The notes under the pieces were generated by a model that saw only the letters and a program-made list of their open reading frames with translations, had not been told where the DNA came from and did not search any database. A program made the translations under genes and the position numbers. Below, piece by piece: positions 21,404-33,745 of a stretch of DNA of 64,000 bases. How positions within the stretch are numbered: position 1 is the stretch's first letter; every line of letters begins with the position of its first letter. The stretch is from Viola odorata (Eukaryota; Streptophyta; Magnoliopsida; Malpighiales; Violaceae): positions 49,641,002-49,705,001 of the forward strand of contig OY829542.1 in NCBI GenBank assembly GCA_963691705.1, written 5' to 3'.

Positions 21404-23741
21404 TCACCAGATGTTATACTTCGCATTTGTTTGTGCCATCATTCAGTGAACACTCATCCTTTAGATGCATCGCAAGCCCGTTTCTCAGAGTTAGTAAGTC
21501 AAGTGTGCTAGGATTAGTTTATTTCGGTTGAACTCGTGTTAATTTATATGCCCGAACTGGTGTAAGTTGTCGTGGATTCATTCACCATGGTAGTTTCCTC
21601 TTTTTACAATTGCCTGATATTTGTGGGGTGCAGATTGTCGTGAGTTGGTTTTCGTACTTCATGTTTTGAATAAGCAGTTATGAATGTCTTAATAGAGATT
21701 ACAACATTTATCCATGCACCAATGATTTTTCTTCGTTTTCGTTGTGTTCAAATATTTTGATATTAAGACAAATTACTGCTCAACTTGCATCATATGATGT
21801 CTCTTCGAGTTGAGTATGCTTCAAAGCAGTGTAGTGCACCAGTTTGCACTTGCTTCTCAGGATTGTCCTTCTGGGTTTGTAAGGGTTTGATTATGAGACG
21901 GTGTTTGACCGGTTCATGACCGTTTTGCGCGACTGGGGTGCATCACCAGCTCCTGTTTGCTTTCCTTCTGAGAATTTGAAGCACTCTTTTACTCTCTTTT
22001 GAAAGTCATTTTCATTTTTCCCTCACGATACTTGTTTGTCATCGAGGTCTCCGGCTTCTATTTAGGCTTTGGATGAAAGTTATTGCTCGATTTGTTTCAT
22101 TCCCAAATAACCCGACTCATCAACAACCCTTTAACCTTATTTACCGCCCCTTGAGGGGATTTCGTCACCGTCCGCTGTTGATGACTTATCGACGCGTCAG
22201 ATGGAGGTGGGAAGGAGAATGATTTGTTTAATGATTCACGTTAATCACCGTTATTCTTTGAACAAATATAATGTAATAAAATTGATTTACTGATTGTTTA
22301 TGGTTTTTTTTAACATATAATTGAATAATGTATTTTAATTTTATTTCAATTGGTATTTTTTATATTAATTAAAAATTGGTTTAAATGATTTTTTTATTAA
22401 TTTCTGTTAGAAAAGTGGATGGAACCCTAACCAAAGGGGTAAATTGCTTCAAACGATTTCTTTAGTGGGGTTAAATGCTTTAATTTTTAAGTTAGGGAGT
22501 CTTTTGTATTTAACCAATAATTCAGGTTAGACTTAATACCTATTACCCAATCATTTAAATTTAAAGATATTTATATATTTCCCCCCACTAGTGGTGTTAT
22601 ACTGCCAAGTTGTACCAAGTCTTCCTTCCGAGTCAAGATATCATCTTTCTTTAATTTTTAAATTTTCAAATTTTTATTTATTAAAAATAGTTGGTCTACG
22701 CGTAAAATAATTAATCAAGTGGATTAGTCAAAGTCAACGTAGAATATATGCCTAGTGATTATATAGAGCACCTGTCATTTGACTATGATTGTTTAGAGAA
22801 ACGACAAACAGATAAATTATGAAGAGAGGTGATAACTTTTTAAAGCATATTATTTTCGTGATCCAATTAGTTATTAGCGTAAAGTTAACAAAAATAATAT
22901 AATAAACAAAATGTTAATTGCTTATACTAAATTTAAATTGACATGTTGGAGTAAATTAAAATATATATATATATATATATAATTTACCAATCGAAGGAAA
23001 AAAATAAATTTAATTATGGTTTTATATTAAAAAGAATTGAGGGTCTTAAATTATACTTATAATTTGTTAGTTATTTGTTTTGATTATTAGTTATAGTATA
23101 ACGGTCATGGATGATGGACAATTCAAGAACAAAAGAGACAACTTTGGAGGATTTTGTTTCATTGACGAAATTAGGAAAAAAAAAATTTAGAAATTTAAAA
23201 TTTTAAGATTGGTTGATACTCCAAAAAGTTGTATTTATTTTCTTTATACATTAATCTACATTTTTAAAAATTTGCTCAACCTTTTCTCCTTATTTTTTAA
23301 AGTTTTTTTGTTAATTTAATTTTTGTCATATATTTTATTTGCACAAAATTACTTTTTAATGTTCTATATTTTAAAATAAGTTAAAAATATTCGTTTGGTA
23401 TCATAATTAAATAATCAGGAGTATTATTTAAGGATAAAATAGTAATTTTTAATTTTAAATGCTAACCAAACTTAATAATATTCCCTTGAATGATTAACAA
23501 AAAATAACATTTAGTCAATCAAATACAATTTAAGAGTTAGTTGAGACTTGAGAGGACATTCGGGGGAAAAAAGAATACAAACCAAATAAAAAATAAAAAA
23601 TAATGCAAGATCTCCAAACGAAAATTGCAAAAAAATTGTTGGAAGAAGAAAATTATTAATAAAAATTCCGTTATCGAACCAGTTAATAAGATGTCATTTT
23701 GCAAACACTAGCATTATAGCATATGTACATCTAATTCTAAT
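21404..23741. other. KAB1 3' flank and intergenic DNA
   Basis: KAB1 3'-UTR followed by AT-rich spacer, with a short (TA)n near 22963. I see no gene. Confidence 0.55.
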
Positions 23742-25004
23742 TCACTTCTTCTGGCAAGGAATGACTGAGCAGACAGTCTGCGTAGAAGTGAGCAAAAGCA
23801 GTACAACAGCGGCCATGAGAGAGATAAATGCCCAAGGAGTCTTGAAGTATTCCTGCCTCAATCTTGCCATCCATCGGTTCCATCGCCTTTGACAATATAT
23901 GTTCAAACCATTGTATATGTCAGCATAAATCGATCCACTGTGCAAGAAATAAACATTCTCGCAAAGTTTGTTCACCAATGTCGCAACCATCTCATTGTCT
24001 CCTAACGGCCTCACAATGATCCCTCTCCGGCAAAGCAATTCCACGTCTTCCGCGGAGTTGATGAGACACCCGAGGAACAGCATGTAATCCGTCACGTGTT
24101 TCGGGTTCTCCCGTCCTGAAAACTGCTCGTACGCTACTAAATTCCTCGCGGTGCATTCGATAGAGTTGTCGATCACGAATGCTGCCATTTTGATGATTCC
24201 TTTCTCGAACTTGATGTCGAAAAAGTTACCTTCAATTTTCCGGAATTCAATTCCTGCCTGTTGCAACTCTGTCGCGCAAGGCACGGTGATGTAAATTTTA
24301 TGTCTAGCACCCATTTTCTCACGCAGAGGAAGCCATTGGTTGTGCATTAGTCCGAGTAGATGAGGGATTTCATCCTCAGATTGTTGCCCTCTCCTCCCTT
24401 GGCCGCGTAGTAATCCTTGAAAGAAGTAAAATCCCACATCTCCAAAATCTTTCTTCTCGTTCTCCATTGTGGTCATGTGAAACAACTTTGAAAGAACGAA
24501 AAATGGGATTTGATTCTCGAGCAACAACAAATCTTGCTTCAATCGCAAAGCATTTGCCAATCGTAAAACAGGATCGTTCTCGTATGTGATCCGATTTACT
24601 GCCATTTGCTTGCGCATTAACTCAACCACGAAAAACCCATCAAGAAGCAACATTTCAACAAACTCATCTCTACTAAACTTACTGATCGATTCTGCTTCGT
24701 AGCATTCTCGAGCCTTTCCTTCCAATGCCCTCAGCTCCATCACATATCTGTCCACGGTGTTCTCCATCCTGCGGTGAAGAAGCATCCCAAGATAACGCAT
24801 CTTGTGCTCTTCCATTGGTTTTAAGTGATCTTTGCCATGGTGGTAAGGACCAATTGCAACCAATTCTGGTTCGTACGCGTTCTCATTTACTTTTCGAATG
24901 TGTCGAGGTACTTTGAACATACAGAGTTCTGGTGGGATAGGAATTTGAGCTTGAATCTTCATATCTATTTTAATGGCCACACAGTCCAATCCTACTTGTG
25001 CCAT
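23742..25004 (-). CDS. DUF247 (UPF0481) protein A
   Basis: Intronless 420-aa protein of the plant DUF247 family. Typical blocks: an N-terminal FKVPRHIRKVNENAYEPE, then IGPYHHG, a central LLLDGFFVVELM, and DLLLLENQIPFFVL. A single C-terminal membrane helix (FISLMAAVVLLLL) is followed by a short basic tail. Biochemical function of the family is unknown. In grasses, DUF247 genes are linked to the S and Z self-incompatibility loci; nothing here shows that role. Gene B, 2 kb away on the same strand, is a tandem paralogue. The full-length frame shows no lesion. Confidence 0.93.
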   Translation of the reverse strand: MAQVGLDCVAIKIDMKIQAQIPIPPELCMFKVPRHIRKVNENAYEPELVAIGPYHHGKDHLKPMEEHKMRYLGMLLHRRMENTVDRYVMELRALEGKARECYEAESISKFSRDEFVEMLLLDGFFVVELMRKQMAVNRITYENDPVLRLANALRLKQDLLLLENQIPFFVLSKLFHMTTMENEKKDFGDVGFYFFQGLLRGQGRRGQQSEDEIPHLLGLMHNQWLPLREKMGARHKIYITVPCATELQQAGIEFRKIEGNFFDIKFEKGIIKMAAFVIDNSIECTARNLVAYEQFSGRENPKHVTDYMLFLGCLINSAEDVELLCRRGIIVRPLGDNEMVATLVNKLCENVYFLHSGSIYADIYNGLNIYCQRRWNRWMARLRQEYFKTPWAFISLMAAVVLLLLTSTQTVCSVIPCQKK

Positions 25005-27025
25005 TCTGCTAATGTTCTGGCTTTGATCCTCTGATTAATTCCCCTGTTACAAATAATCATGTTTTAGGCCTAGCTTAATTACCCACAGCTAGGATTTAAA
25101 AGTGGACATTGTAGCTCAAGAATCAAGAATCAAGAATTTTGGTATGGTGGGTAAGTGAAATTATTAGAGATCAAGCCCGATAAGGAGTGCCTTAAAATAT
25201 TGAATATGAACCTTTTAAAAAAGGTTGGAGACAATGTGATATCTTATCTCGTGAAATTTAAGCATGAATAATCTTCCAAAAAAACGAAAAAGAAAAAGAA
25301 AGAGAGTATTTACCAATTTGCAGTTTCTCCAAAATGTCTACTTCATCACCATTTCTCCCAAAATTTCTCCTAGATTAAGAACCCTGTTTCGCCAAGAAGT
25401 TAGTGGAGACAGTTCCTGTTTAACCTATTCCTACTTCATAAAAGTCGTTGTTGGGAGAAAAACAAGAAATAATAGTGAAGTGGTTGGATCGAATCATTGT
25501 AAATAAAATAAATTCTGGACGGAAAGTGGGACTAGGCCTTTGCTGACCATGAGAGGACGACTATAGATTGTGACCACACGAGTAATGGTCAAGCACTTGT
25601 GGAGCACTATGCTAGGTTGTATAAATCCAAAACGCATTAGGCACCCAGTCAGCAACTTTGACCAGCAATTCCATCTACAGCAGACCCTTTAAAATCCCTA
25701 CAAACCACTCCAATACCAGCCAAAGGAGACAACTCATCTGTGTTCTTTCAGTTTTATCGGTTTGAAATTTAGTTTTATCAGTTTGAAACAGAAATTTGAT
25801 TAGGTCATATATACGGCAAAGGGGGCAGCTCCGATTAGAACGGAAAACAGCTTTCCCGGTGAGATTTCTGTATGACGGGTGAGGTTTGCTGGAAGAGACA
25901 GTTAGCAAGATGGAGGAAAAAGTTGTATGCCAGCTGCAGAAAAGGGGAAGAGAGGAGGACTAAATATTGGTGTCAATCCCGGCCCACAGATGTGAAGAAC
26001 TAATTGATATTTTTGGGCCCGTGGGCTGAAAACAGATCCATGACTTTTTAATTATTTTCTTTTTGAAGAAAAAAATTAAGCAAATTAATTAGAACAATGA
26101 CCAACTTGTTCAATCCGTTTTTTTTTTCTTTTCAACTTTCAAGACTTAACTGTTGATGCTTTAGACGGTTCCGAACGATCGCATGGTTCAACTCGGTTTG
26201 AAACTACTTTAATAAATTAGCCATTAGCTCAAAGCTTTAACCGGTTTAATATACGGTTTGATTATGATAACTAATTGCTTTAGGTGCGATTATCAACTTC
26301 TGTAAATAGGAGCGCATAATAACTATAATACAGTTAGTTAACACAACCTTGTTCTCTTCTCTCCATCTCTCTCTTCTTACCAACTCAATCCCTTACAGCC
26401 AAATATTAAGATTAAAAACCCATAATGTGAGTGACGTAAATGTTACTCTAAATTAAATATTATCACATTACTAATTAGTCATTAAATCTATTAAATAGTA
26501 TAAATTTTGTAATTTTAAAATCATTAATTAATTATTAAATCTTTTCAATGGCATCACACTTAAATAACGACATTATAATTACGTCATTGAAAAAATTTCC
26601 TGGTAAAAAATCAAAATCAAAGTGTATAAGGTTATAGCTCAACTGTCGTTTTTATTACATAAGTCATGAGTTTGATCATTAGTACTATAATGATAATTAA
26701 TAACACAAATTAGTTTTTATATATAAAAAAAAATCAAAATTCAACTCACAAGTCACAAATACAATCCGATTGCCTTGCCTCGCGCGCGCATGAAACCATA
26801 CTAGTACAACAATTTTTTACAGAAAAATAAAATACACCAAATATATATTTTCATAACCCATCAACTAAGAACTTAAGAAACTTTTTTTTTTTGCGTGTCA
26901 TGTCACATTTTATATTTGAATTTTTGATAAATAACATTACCTAAGTGAGTAAAATATAAAATGTAATACAGCGGAAAAGCAGAATACCTCACATCCAAAA
27001 TGAAGGAAGCAGTGTAGTTTGGCAT
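25005..27025. other. Spacer between the two DUF247 genes
   Basis: Leader region of gene A and 3' flank of gene B. No other gene is convincing; the 77- and 80-codon frames here lack coding character. Bases 26800-27025 are copied, slightly diverged, at 33935-34165. Confidence 0.55.
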
Positions 27026-28330
27026 CTACTTCTTCTGACAAGGATACACAGAGCAAAAGCTTTGAATGAAAGAGAGGACAAGCAGAAAAATTGCAGCCAA
27101 GAGTGAGATTAACGCCCATGGACTTTGAAAATAATCATGTCGCAAATTCGCCATCCAAGCATTCAATCGCCTACTGCAATGTTTGTTCACTCCGTCGTAA
27201 ACATTCCAGTAAATCGACCCACCAAGCACCATAGCAGCATTTTGACAGAGCCTGTTCACCAATGTAGCAACCATCTCATTATCTCCCAGCGGCCTGACAA
27301 TGATCCCTTTCCGACAAAGCAATTCCACATCGTTCGTCGAATTGATGAGGCAATTCAGGAAGAAAGCATAATCCGTCACATGATTCGGGCTTTCCTGCGA
27401 TCTACAGGAGAATTGCTCGTACGCAATGAAATTCCTGAATGTGTATTCCGTGGAATTGTCGATCAGTAGAGTCGGTATTTTAATCACCCCTCCCTCAAAC
27501 CTTATGTCGAACAGGTAGCCTTCTTCTACTTTCTGGAATTCAATTCCTGCCTCCTCCATCTCCGTCGCGCATGGCATGCTGATGTAGTTTCTTGTTCCGG
27601 TGAAGATAATGTTCTCGTGCGCGATCTTCGGATCGTGTGGAGGAAGCCATTGATCGTGCATAAAACCCACCAAATGTTGGATCTTTTCTTCCGGTAAATT
27701 GCCTCTCAATCCATGGCCACGCAACAGATCTGCAAAGAATTCAAATGCCATGTCCAAGAAAGTGATTTCCTCCTCGAATTCCATGGCGGTCATTTCAAAC
27801 AGCTTCAACAGCACAAAGAATGGAATCTGATTCTCCACCAACAACAAATCTTTCTTCAATTTGAACACATTCGCCATTCGAAAAACAGGGTCTTCCAAAT
27901 ACTTATCATCATCTTCCCTCTCCATATCCCTCTCCTTCCTCATCACTTCCAGAATGAAAAACCCATCAAGAAGCAACATTTCTACAAACTCATCTTCTCC
28001 AAAATGACTCACCGATTCTACTTCGTAGCAACCGCGCGCTTTCTTCTCCAACTCTCTCAATTCCTTGGCGTATCTGTCCACGTTGAGCTCGCTTCTGCGC
28101 TGGAGGAGCAAACGGAGGTAGTACAATTTGTGATCTTCCATGGGTCTTAGATGGGTTTTGCCGCGGTGGTATGGACCGATTGACACGACTTCTGGTTCGT
28201 AGGCTGTTTCGTTGATTCTGCGCAGATGATTGGGAACTTTGAAAATACAGAACCGTGGTGGTGTTTGAGGCTGATGTTTAAGCTTTTCATCAATCAGAAG
28301 AGCAACACAATCCATATCGATTTCTGCCAT
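27026..28330 (-). CDS. DUF247 (UPF0481) protein B
   Basis: Intronless 434-aa paralogue of protein A, with the same order of blocks: FKVPNHLRRINETAYEPE, IGPYHRGKTHL, MLLLDGFFILEVM, DLLLVENQIPFFVL, a conserved ELLCRKGIIVRPLGDNEM, and a C-terminal membrane helix ending in PCQKK. The frame is intact. This gene, rather than A, is the closest relative of the inverted fragments at 33466-36012: the fragments share its MEDHKLYYL-like start region and its 3'-flanking sequence. If those fragments make hairpin RNA, this gene is the likeliest target. Confidence 0.93.
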   Translation of the reverse strand: MAEIDMDCVALLIDEKLKHQPQTPPRFCIFKVPNHLRRINETAYEPEVVSIGPYHRGKTHLRPMEDHKLYYLRLLLQRRSELNVDRYAKELRELEKKARGCYEVESVSHFGEDEFVEMLLLDGFFILEVMRKERDMEREDDDKYLEDPVFRMANVFKLKKDLLLVENQIPFFVLLKLFEMTAMEFEEEITFLDMAFEFFADLLRGHGLRGNLPEEKIQHLVGFMHDQWLPPHDPKIAHENIIFTGTRNYISMPCATEMEEAGIEFQKVEEGYLFDIRFEGGVIKIPTLLIDNSTEYTFRNFIAYEQFSCRSQESPNHVTDYAFFLNCLINSTNDVELLCRKGIIVRPLGDNEMVATLVNRLCQNAAMVLGGSIYWNVYDGVNKHCSRRLNAWMANLRHDYFQSPWALISLLAAIFLLVLSFIQSFCSVYPCQKK

Positions 28331-29483
28331 TACTGTTCGTAGATGGAATATTTGTTTATTTACCTGTCATAACAAATGCAGTGGACAAAAAAAAATCATT
28401 TTAAGTATAAATAGGTCTTTAGAAAAGTTAGGAGTTAAAATCAGTTTATGGAGAAGAAAAAAAATATAAAATAAAGTTAAAAATGAAATTATTTACTGGT
28501 GATAAAATAACAGTCTCGATAAAAAAGAAAAGAATGTACAATGTGATTATTTGGTGTTTAGCATGAAAATGAGTTATCAAGTACTACTATCATATGATTA
28601 CGAGTAGATTGAGGAAGATAGATCAACAAAATTAAAGTTTGACATTCCCTATAAACGTATCTTAAAATAAACGTCTTTAATGTTCAGTTTTTCAATTTAA
28701 GTTGAATAGAGAATTAGTCTCGTGAACTATAAACCGAACAAAAAAACTCTCTCAAATTTAAAAAATAGAAATAAATGGAAAGATGGAAACACATAGTTGT
28801 TGAATTGATTTAGCTCAACGAAAGTAGTTAAATGATTTATTAATTCAAAACAACACAATTAACAAGAAACAGTCGAGAGAACTTACTTGTTTTGTTAAGA
28901 ACCAAATGATGGTATAGGGTCTCTCTCTCTCCCACAAATGAGGAGCCCTCCCTCCCTACCCTTTATCCTTATTGGAATCCGACAGCGAACAACTTAAGTC
29001 GGAAGGAAAGAACATGGCATCTGCTGTCTCAATCTCCTTACAGTTAAAGGAAGAAAAAGAGAGGAAGTGGGCATCTCCACTCGTCAAATCAACAATGATG
29101 CTGAAAAATAAGTGGATCCCTTGCAAGGGACCATTAGCCCATTGGACTCACTAGATAAGTAAGTTGAGCAGACCCATTTTGAATATTAAATGGGTCTGAC
29201 TGCATATTGGGCTCGACACAAAATGGAGTCTTTATAAAATTAGTCTTGTAAGATGTATAAAAAAAAGACACCAACAGTCACCCGAATAGTATTTGACTCC
29301 AAGTGAATTTGATCTACCGTGTGTGATTCACTCTATGTCTTTCATATATTCCTCATCGTCGTCGTTTGCTCCGTCGCTGACTTGTGCGCCTCCCTCTCCT
29401 CCCCTCAACCCTCAACCCTCTTCTCTTTGTTTTTTTCACATATTCCCCATCGTCCTCGTTAGCCTCTGTCATTGACTTGTGTG
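28331..29483. other. Upstream flank of DUF247-B
   Basis: No gene supported. A roughly 55-bp segment ending ACTTGTGCGCCTCCCTC (about 29340-29395) is repeated in diverged form at about 29436-29491; the second copy ends in the target site of the hAT element. Confidence 0.5.
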
Positions 29484-29491
29484 CCTCCCTC

Positions 29492-30618
29492 CAGTGGCGG
29501 ATCCTGACCTTAATGTTTGAGGGGGCGAGTGCCCGCGAAAATTGTTTTTGGGGTATTTTAAAGAGAAGGCAAGCGAGCTGAACGAAAAATTGGAAAAATG
29601 CTTAAGAGTATTTGTATCCGTCACTAAATAACAAATATTTAGATAAACTTAACAAACAATAATTATACATTAGAATTCAAACAATATACGTACCTTTTAC
29701 AATTGTTCTCTATTTTAAGATTGAACATCAACATCCGATTGTGTGCTAGCTTCGGATTGAACACTTTGTTTTAAAAAAAATGAATCGAGGTATTGCTGTT
29801 TTCTCTTGCCTATTATCTGAGATTTTACGAAAATGTGAATCAACAAGGTGATCAAAGTGGCAAACATAATTTTCATGATTTACGCATTTCAATTTACAAA
29901 GTGATGAATGTGAATTTTCATAATTTTCATGATTTACCCATTTCAATTCCAATCCAGCAAACATAGAATGTGAAATCAATTAAAATAAGGCACCCAACCG
30001 ACAATGAAAATTAAATCAAGAACCAACAATAAAAATTAAATCAGAACCGACAATGAAAATTAAATCAAGAACCAACAACAAAAATTAAATCAAGAACCGA
30101 CAATGAAAATTAAATGAAGAACCGACAACATACTATAGCATCCACAAGAGAGATGAGGTCGGACGTCAAAGGAGAAGGTTTGGTGGTGGGGCGACGAAGG
30201 CGCCGATGATGGAGCAGGAGGAGGAGGTTGTCTTAGGGACGCGGTGGTGTGTTGGAGATGATACAGGAGGAGGAGCTGGAAAAATGAAGGTTATGGTTTA
30301 TATTTGGGGATTTCAAAATTCAGTAAGATTTGGTGTTTATTCATACAAATTGAAAATTGGGTTTTGATTAGTGATGGATTAGAAGTTTGGGTTCAAAATT
30401 TGAGAGAATTTGGTGGTGATTTGAGGGTTTAATCGGAATTGAAAGGGAGGGTTGGAGATGGAGAGAAGGAGGAGCATCGGGAGAGTCGGAGAGAGAGAGC
30501 TAAAAAGTTTTTTTATTTTATAAATTCATTTAATACATATATATATTTAACAAGGTATATATTAAAGAAAAATTAAAAATCTTGGGGTGGCACTGGTCCT
30601 TTAAAGGATCCGCCACTG
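29492..30618. mobile_element. Non-autonomous hAT element
   Basis: The 1,127-bp element has ends CAGTGGCGGATCC and GGATCCGCCACTG, perfect inverted repeats of 13 bp. A perfect 8-bp target duplication, CCTCCCTC, flanks it (29484-29491 and 30619-30626), which is diagnostic of hAT elements. No transposase ORF is present. Confidence 0.92.
29995..30130. repeat. Tandem repeat, about 26-bp unit, inside hAT
   Basis: About five copies of AACCGACAATGAAAATTAAA plus TCAAG, with small variations (AACCAACAATAAAAATT in alternate units). Confidence 0.85.
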
Positions 30619-30626
30619 CCTCCCTC

Positions 30627-31720
30627 TCGAGACTGTAAATTTTAATAGTTTCTTTTTTTAAAGTCTGTAAGGTTTCATTTACTTTCTGCTTTTTTGTATC
30701 TGACGTATTTTTTTCAATATTAGATAAATCTTATGATGAAGCATGGTTAATATTTGTTTGATATAGTTTTAAATAAATTGGATATGCAGTCAATATACGA
30801 TTTTGTATGTTTTGGTGTTAACTGTTTGTCAATCTGATGTTATGAGGTTAATTTGTTGTTTAAATCGTTAATTTGCAAGTGTTAAAATAAAAAAATTTGA
30901 ACATTATTTAGAGAGGTGTCTTTCCTTGTTGATGCGGAAATTTGTCAATATGAAGATGCATATTGGAAGTAGCTTTTACCAAAATATTTGTCCTTTGTTG
31001 CTCCATTGAAAATTCAACCGGAGCAAAAAATTGTTGTTTTGTAATTCTACGAATTTTTGAATTACTAACTTAACTATTAAATCATTATTTACCAAAAATT
31101 CTTCTTTTCGATGGTGATTGTTGCTGAAATGGAAAAAAGTTAGATTTCCCAAAACACTTTGTGTAAATTAAACCACAATTACTGATAATGAAAAATACTT
31201 CGTTGTTCATGCTTATTGAAATAATTAAAACCCGGTTAGTGGTCTTTTGGCCCTTGTAAACTCCTGCTCTCCGTCATCTAACACCCCAATTTTCGTTCCG
31301 CGTGCCATCACTGGTCTGAACAAACCAGCCAAAACTTACTTGGGACTTATAGAGAACGTCGTCGATGGGCTACGACAAGAATCCTAGAAGCTTGGCCAAC
31401 CAGAGAAGACGATTCAACTGTTTCAGAGAAGAAGGACAAAAATGTCAATGCCAAGGTGAAAACTTCTTTTACCAACCCCAAAATTACAATATTAATTACT
31501 GCTTATTTTGCTTCCGTATTCGAAAAATTGATTTTAATTCACTTCTATTTTAGCAAAAAAGGTTATTGTTGTCTTTTGAGGAGCCAAATTTTGGACTTGC
31601 AAGCAGCGTAACTGACCCACGCGTGGGCTTGCAACTGCAGCCCACACTCACTTCTCATTGGCTGCTCCAAGAGTCTGCGAAGTTTTTTCCATAAAAAAAA
31701 TCAAGATTTTAGCAGCAAGG
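30627..31720. other. Spacer with one weak exon-like ORF
   Basis: Mostly AT-rich, without a recognised gene. An ATG at 31365 opens a basic 30-codon frame (MGYDKNPRSLANQRRRFNCF...) followed by a GTGAAA donor-like site near 31456. It could be the first exon of a gene or of a captured fragment, but nothing downstream continues it. Confidence 0.3.
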
Positions 31721-32428
31721 CCCTAAAATAAAATTAAAAAATTATTTTTTAACTTAGTACTTCTTCCATTCTAAATTACCTCCCTCTTTTGGCCTAGCAC
31801 ACACCAATTTTTATCATTATCACTAATAGTTATAGTTTTTACTATGAATTTATCGTCATTACTCTTTCGTAATTACATATAATACCACACACTCCACTCA
31901 TTTTCTATCTTTTAAAAAGTAGGGCACCAACGTAAAATTTTAATTTTTTCTATTGGAAAATACAAAATGACAAGTAAATTAAAATATTCATTTTCCTCTA
32001 AAGAGTCAAGCAATTCGGAATTGAGGGAGTAATGGTTAAGTATATATTAACATAACTATTTTTCTAAAAAATAATTTATTATTTTTCTAAAATAAAAATC
32101 TAAAAAGAACAAAAAAAATCCATAAAAGTAAAAAGAATATATATAAAATTTTCTAAAGAATTATAAAAAATGAATTAAAATTAAAAAAGTAGCAACTTTT
32201 ATTGAAAAAATTGAAAAAGGAAAAAAATAAAAGCATCATTGTTAATTTTATATATATTTTTATTTTTATAACATTTTAAAATACTTATCACTTTTAAATT
32301 AATTCTGGGTTTTTTTTTTGTTTTAAAGATTATTTTTCTATTTTTCTATTTTTTTTAAATAAAAGAGATTAAAAAAATACGGTGAAAGCAAATTCATTAG
32401 GGTTTTGGATGGAAAACTTAATAGCAAG
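31721..32428. mobile_element. Core of a long-TIR element, both ends missing
   Basis: Bases 31721-32428 match 41948-42620 closely, from GGCCCTAAAATAAAATT to GGAAAACTTAATAGCAAG. They lack the long terminal inverted repeats that surround that sequence in the 41551 copy. The right break, at AATAGCAAG, joins directly to KAB1 intron sequence. Confidence 0.8.
31760..32029. mobile_element. Stowaway-like MITE, copy 3 (nested)
   Basis: Flanked by TA. Starts CTTCTTCCATTCTAAATTAC and ends GGAATTGAGGGAG. It is the same insertion, at the same position in the host element, as the MITE at 41987-42257, so it was present before the host element was copied. Confidence 0.8.
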
Positions 32429-33424
32429 TATGTGATTTGAGTTTAGATTCAGATTCACATAATTAAAATTACTATTATTTTTTAGTATATTTTTGTTATC
32501 TGTCGAGTATTTTATTTTAAAAAATATAACACCAGGCATCAGATTATCATTTACGCATATCAAAAAGGAATTTAGGTTGATTGTTGTATACATGACACCT
32601 TGCTTATTGCTAGCATTATTTGTTGAGTTTAAATCTGTAATGTGTAAGGGGTTGTCTCAAGTTTCTGATTTCCAGTATGTTAATGTGGTCTACCATCACA
32701 GGCCAGATTTATCAACACCGATTGAAGAGACCGTGAGGGCAATGAATTATGTTATTGACAAGGGGTGGGCATTTTATTGGGGGACTAGTGAGTGGTCAGC
32801 GCAGCAGCTCACTGAAGCATGGGGCATTGCCCAGAGGTTGGACTTGATCACGTAAGTTTTTGTTAACATTGAAATCTGAAACTTGCTTCTTATCTATGTT
32901 AATGATGACTCATGTTGGAACTTGATGCTTCTTATCTATGTTAATGATGACTCTTGTTGGAACTTGATGAGTCATTAACTTATAAGCTACTTGTGTGCTC
33001 TAATGTGCTGCTAATGATTTAAGAACAGCGTGGTTCCATTGTGATTAAGAATAGTATCTGTTATTTAGTCATGACTTGCAATCGATGACAACTGTGATGT
33101 CAACAACACGGTATCTTTCCTATCGTGTAAAATAGAAATGATTAGCTGAAATTGAGCAAGAATGTTTTCATTATTGAGCATAAGTATTGTTTTACTCCAT
33201 TGATGATATGCTTTATTGAGCAAGATCTTGCCCTATTTTTGTGAGTAAGTTGAATAAATGATTCTTAGCTTGGTGATGCTCGCAAGATGTGTGCTGACGT
33301 AGAACTAAGGAAAAGAAAGATTGAAACTAGACTGCACTAGGCTAAATCGTCAGAATCCTGTACAAGGAGTGCCACTTGAATCCACAGAAAGCTATGAAAT
33401 CAGAAGAACAAGGGAAAACTCTCC
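32429..33424 (+). pseudogene. KAB1: KAB1 fragment: exon 2 with flanking introns
   Basis: Copy of 18781-19909 with small deletions. It holds 3' intron-1 sequence, exon 2 (reads [16 protein letters not shown]... through AQRLDL) and part of intron 2. The exon-2 donor end is altered: AQRLDL is followed by ATCACGTAAG, so the last 16 or so codons of the exon are lost. Retained introns mean the copy was made at DNA level. No other KAB1 exon is present, so it cannot make a subunit. Confidence 0.9.
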
Positions 33425-33465
33425 TAGTGCTCATGCTTAAAGGAAATAAAAATCCTAATTAAACG

Positions 33466-33745
33466 CAAATAACTAGACAAAATCGCAAGAAATCCCGAAT
33501 CATGTGATGAATTATGCTTAGTTCCTGGGTTGCCTCATCAAATCGCTGAAAGATGTGGAATTGCTTTGTCGGAGAGAGATTATTGTCAATATGTTGGGAG
33601 ATATTGAGATGCTTATGGCATTGGTGTACAGGCTCCGTCAAAATGCTATTACAGCGATGGGTGGGTCGATTTACCTGTATGTTTACGAAGGAGTGAACAA
33701 ACATTGCAGTAGGCAATTGAATGCTTGGATGGCGAATGACTAGTC
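33466..33745 (+). pseudogene. DUF247 C-terminal fragment, plus strand
   Basis: Matches the region of DUF247-B around DVELLCRKGIIV through NAWMAN, on the opposite strand to the intact genes. Stops interrupt it (after NYA, and at the end) and it lacks the membrane-helix tail. Confidence 0.85.

Noticed and set aside
28972..29154. 60-codon plus-strand frame upstream of DUF247-B
   Set aside because: Has a plausible peptide but no recognisable family, leader or partner exon; too short to support as a gene.
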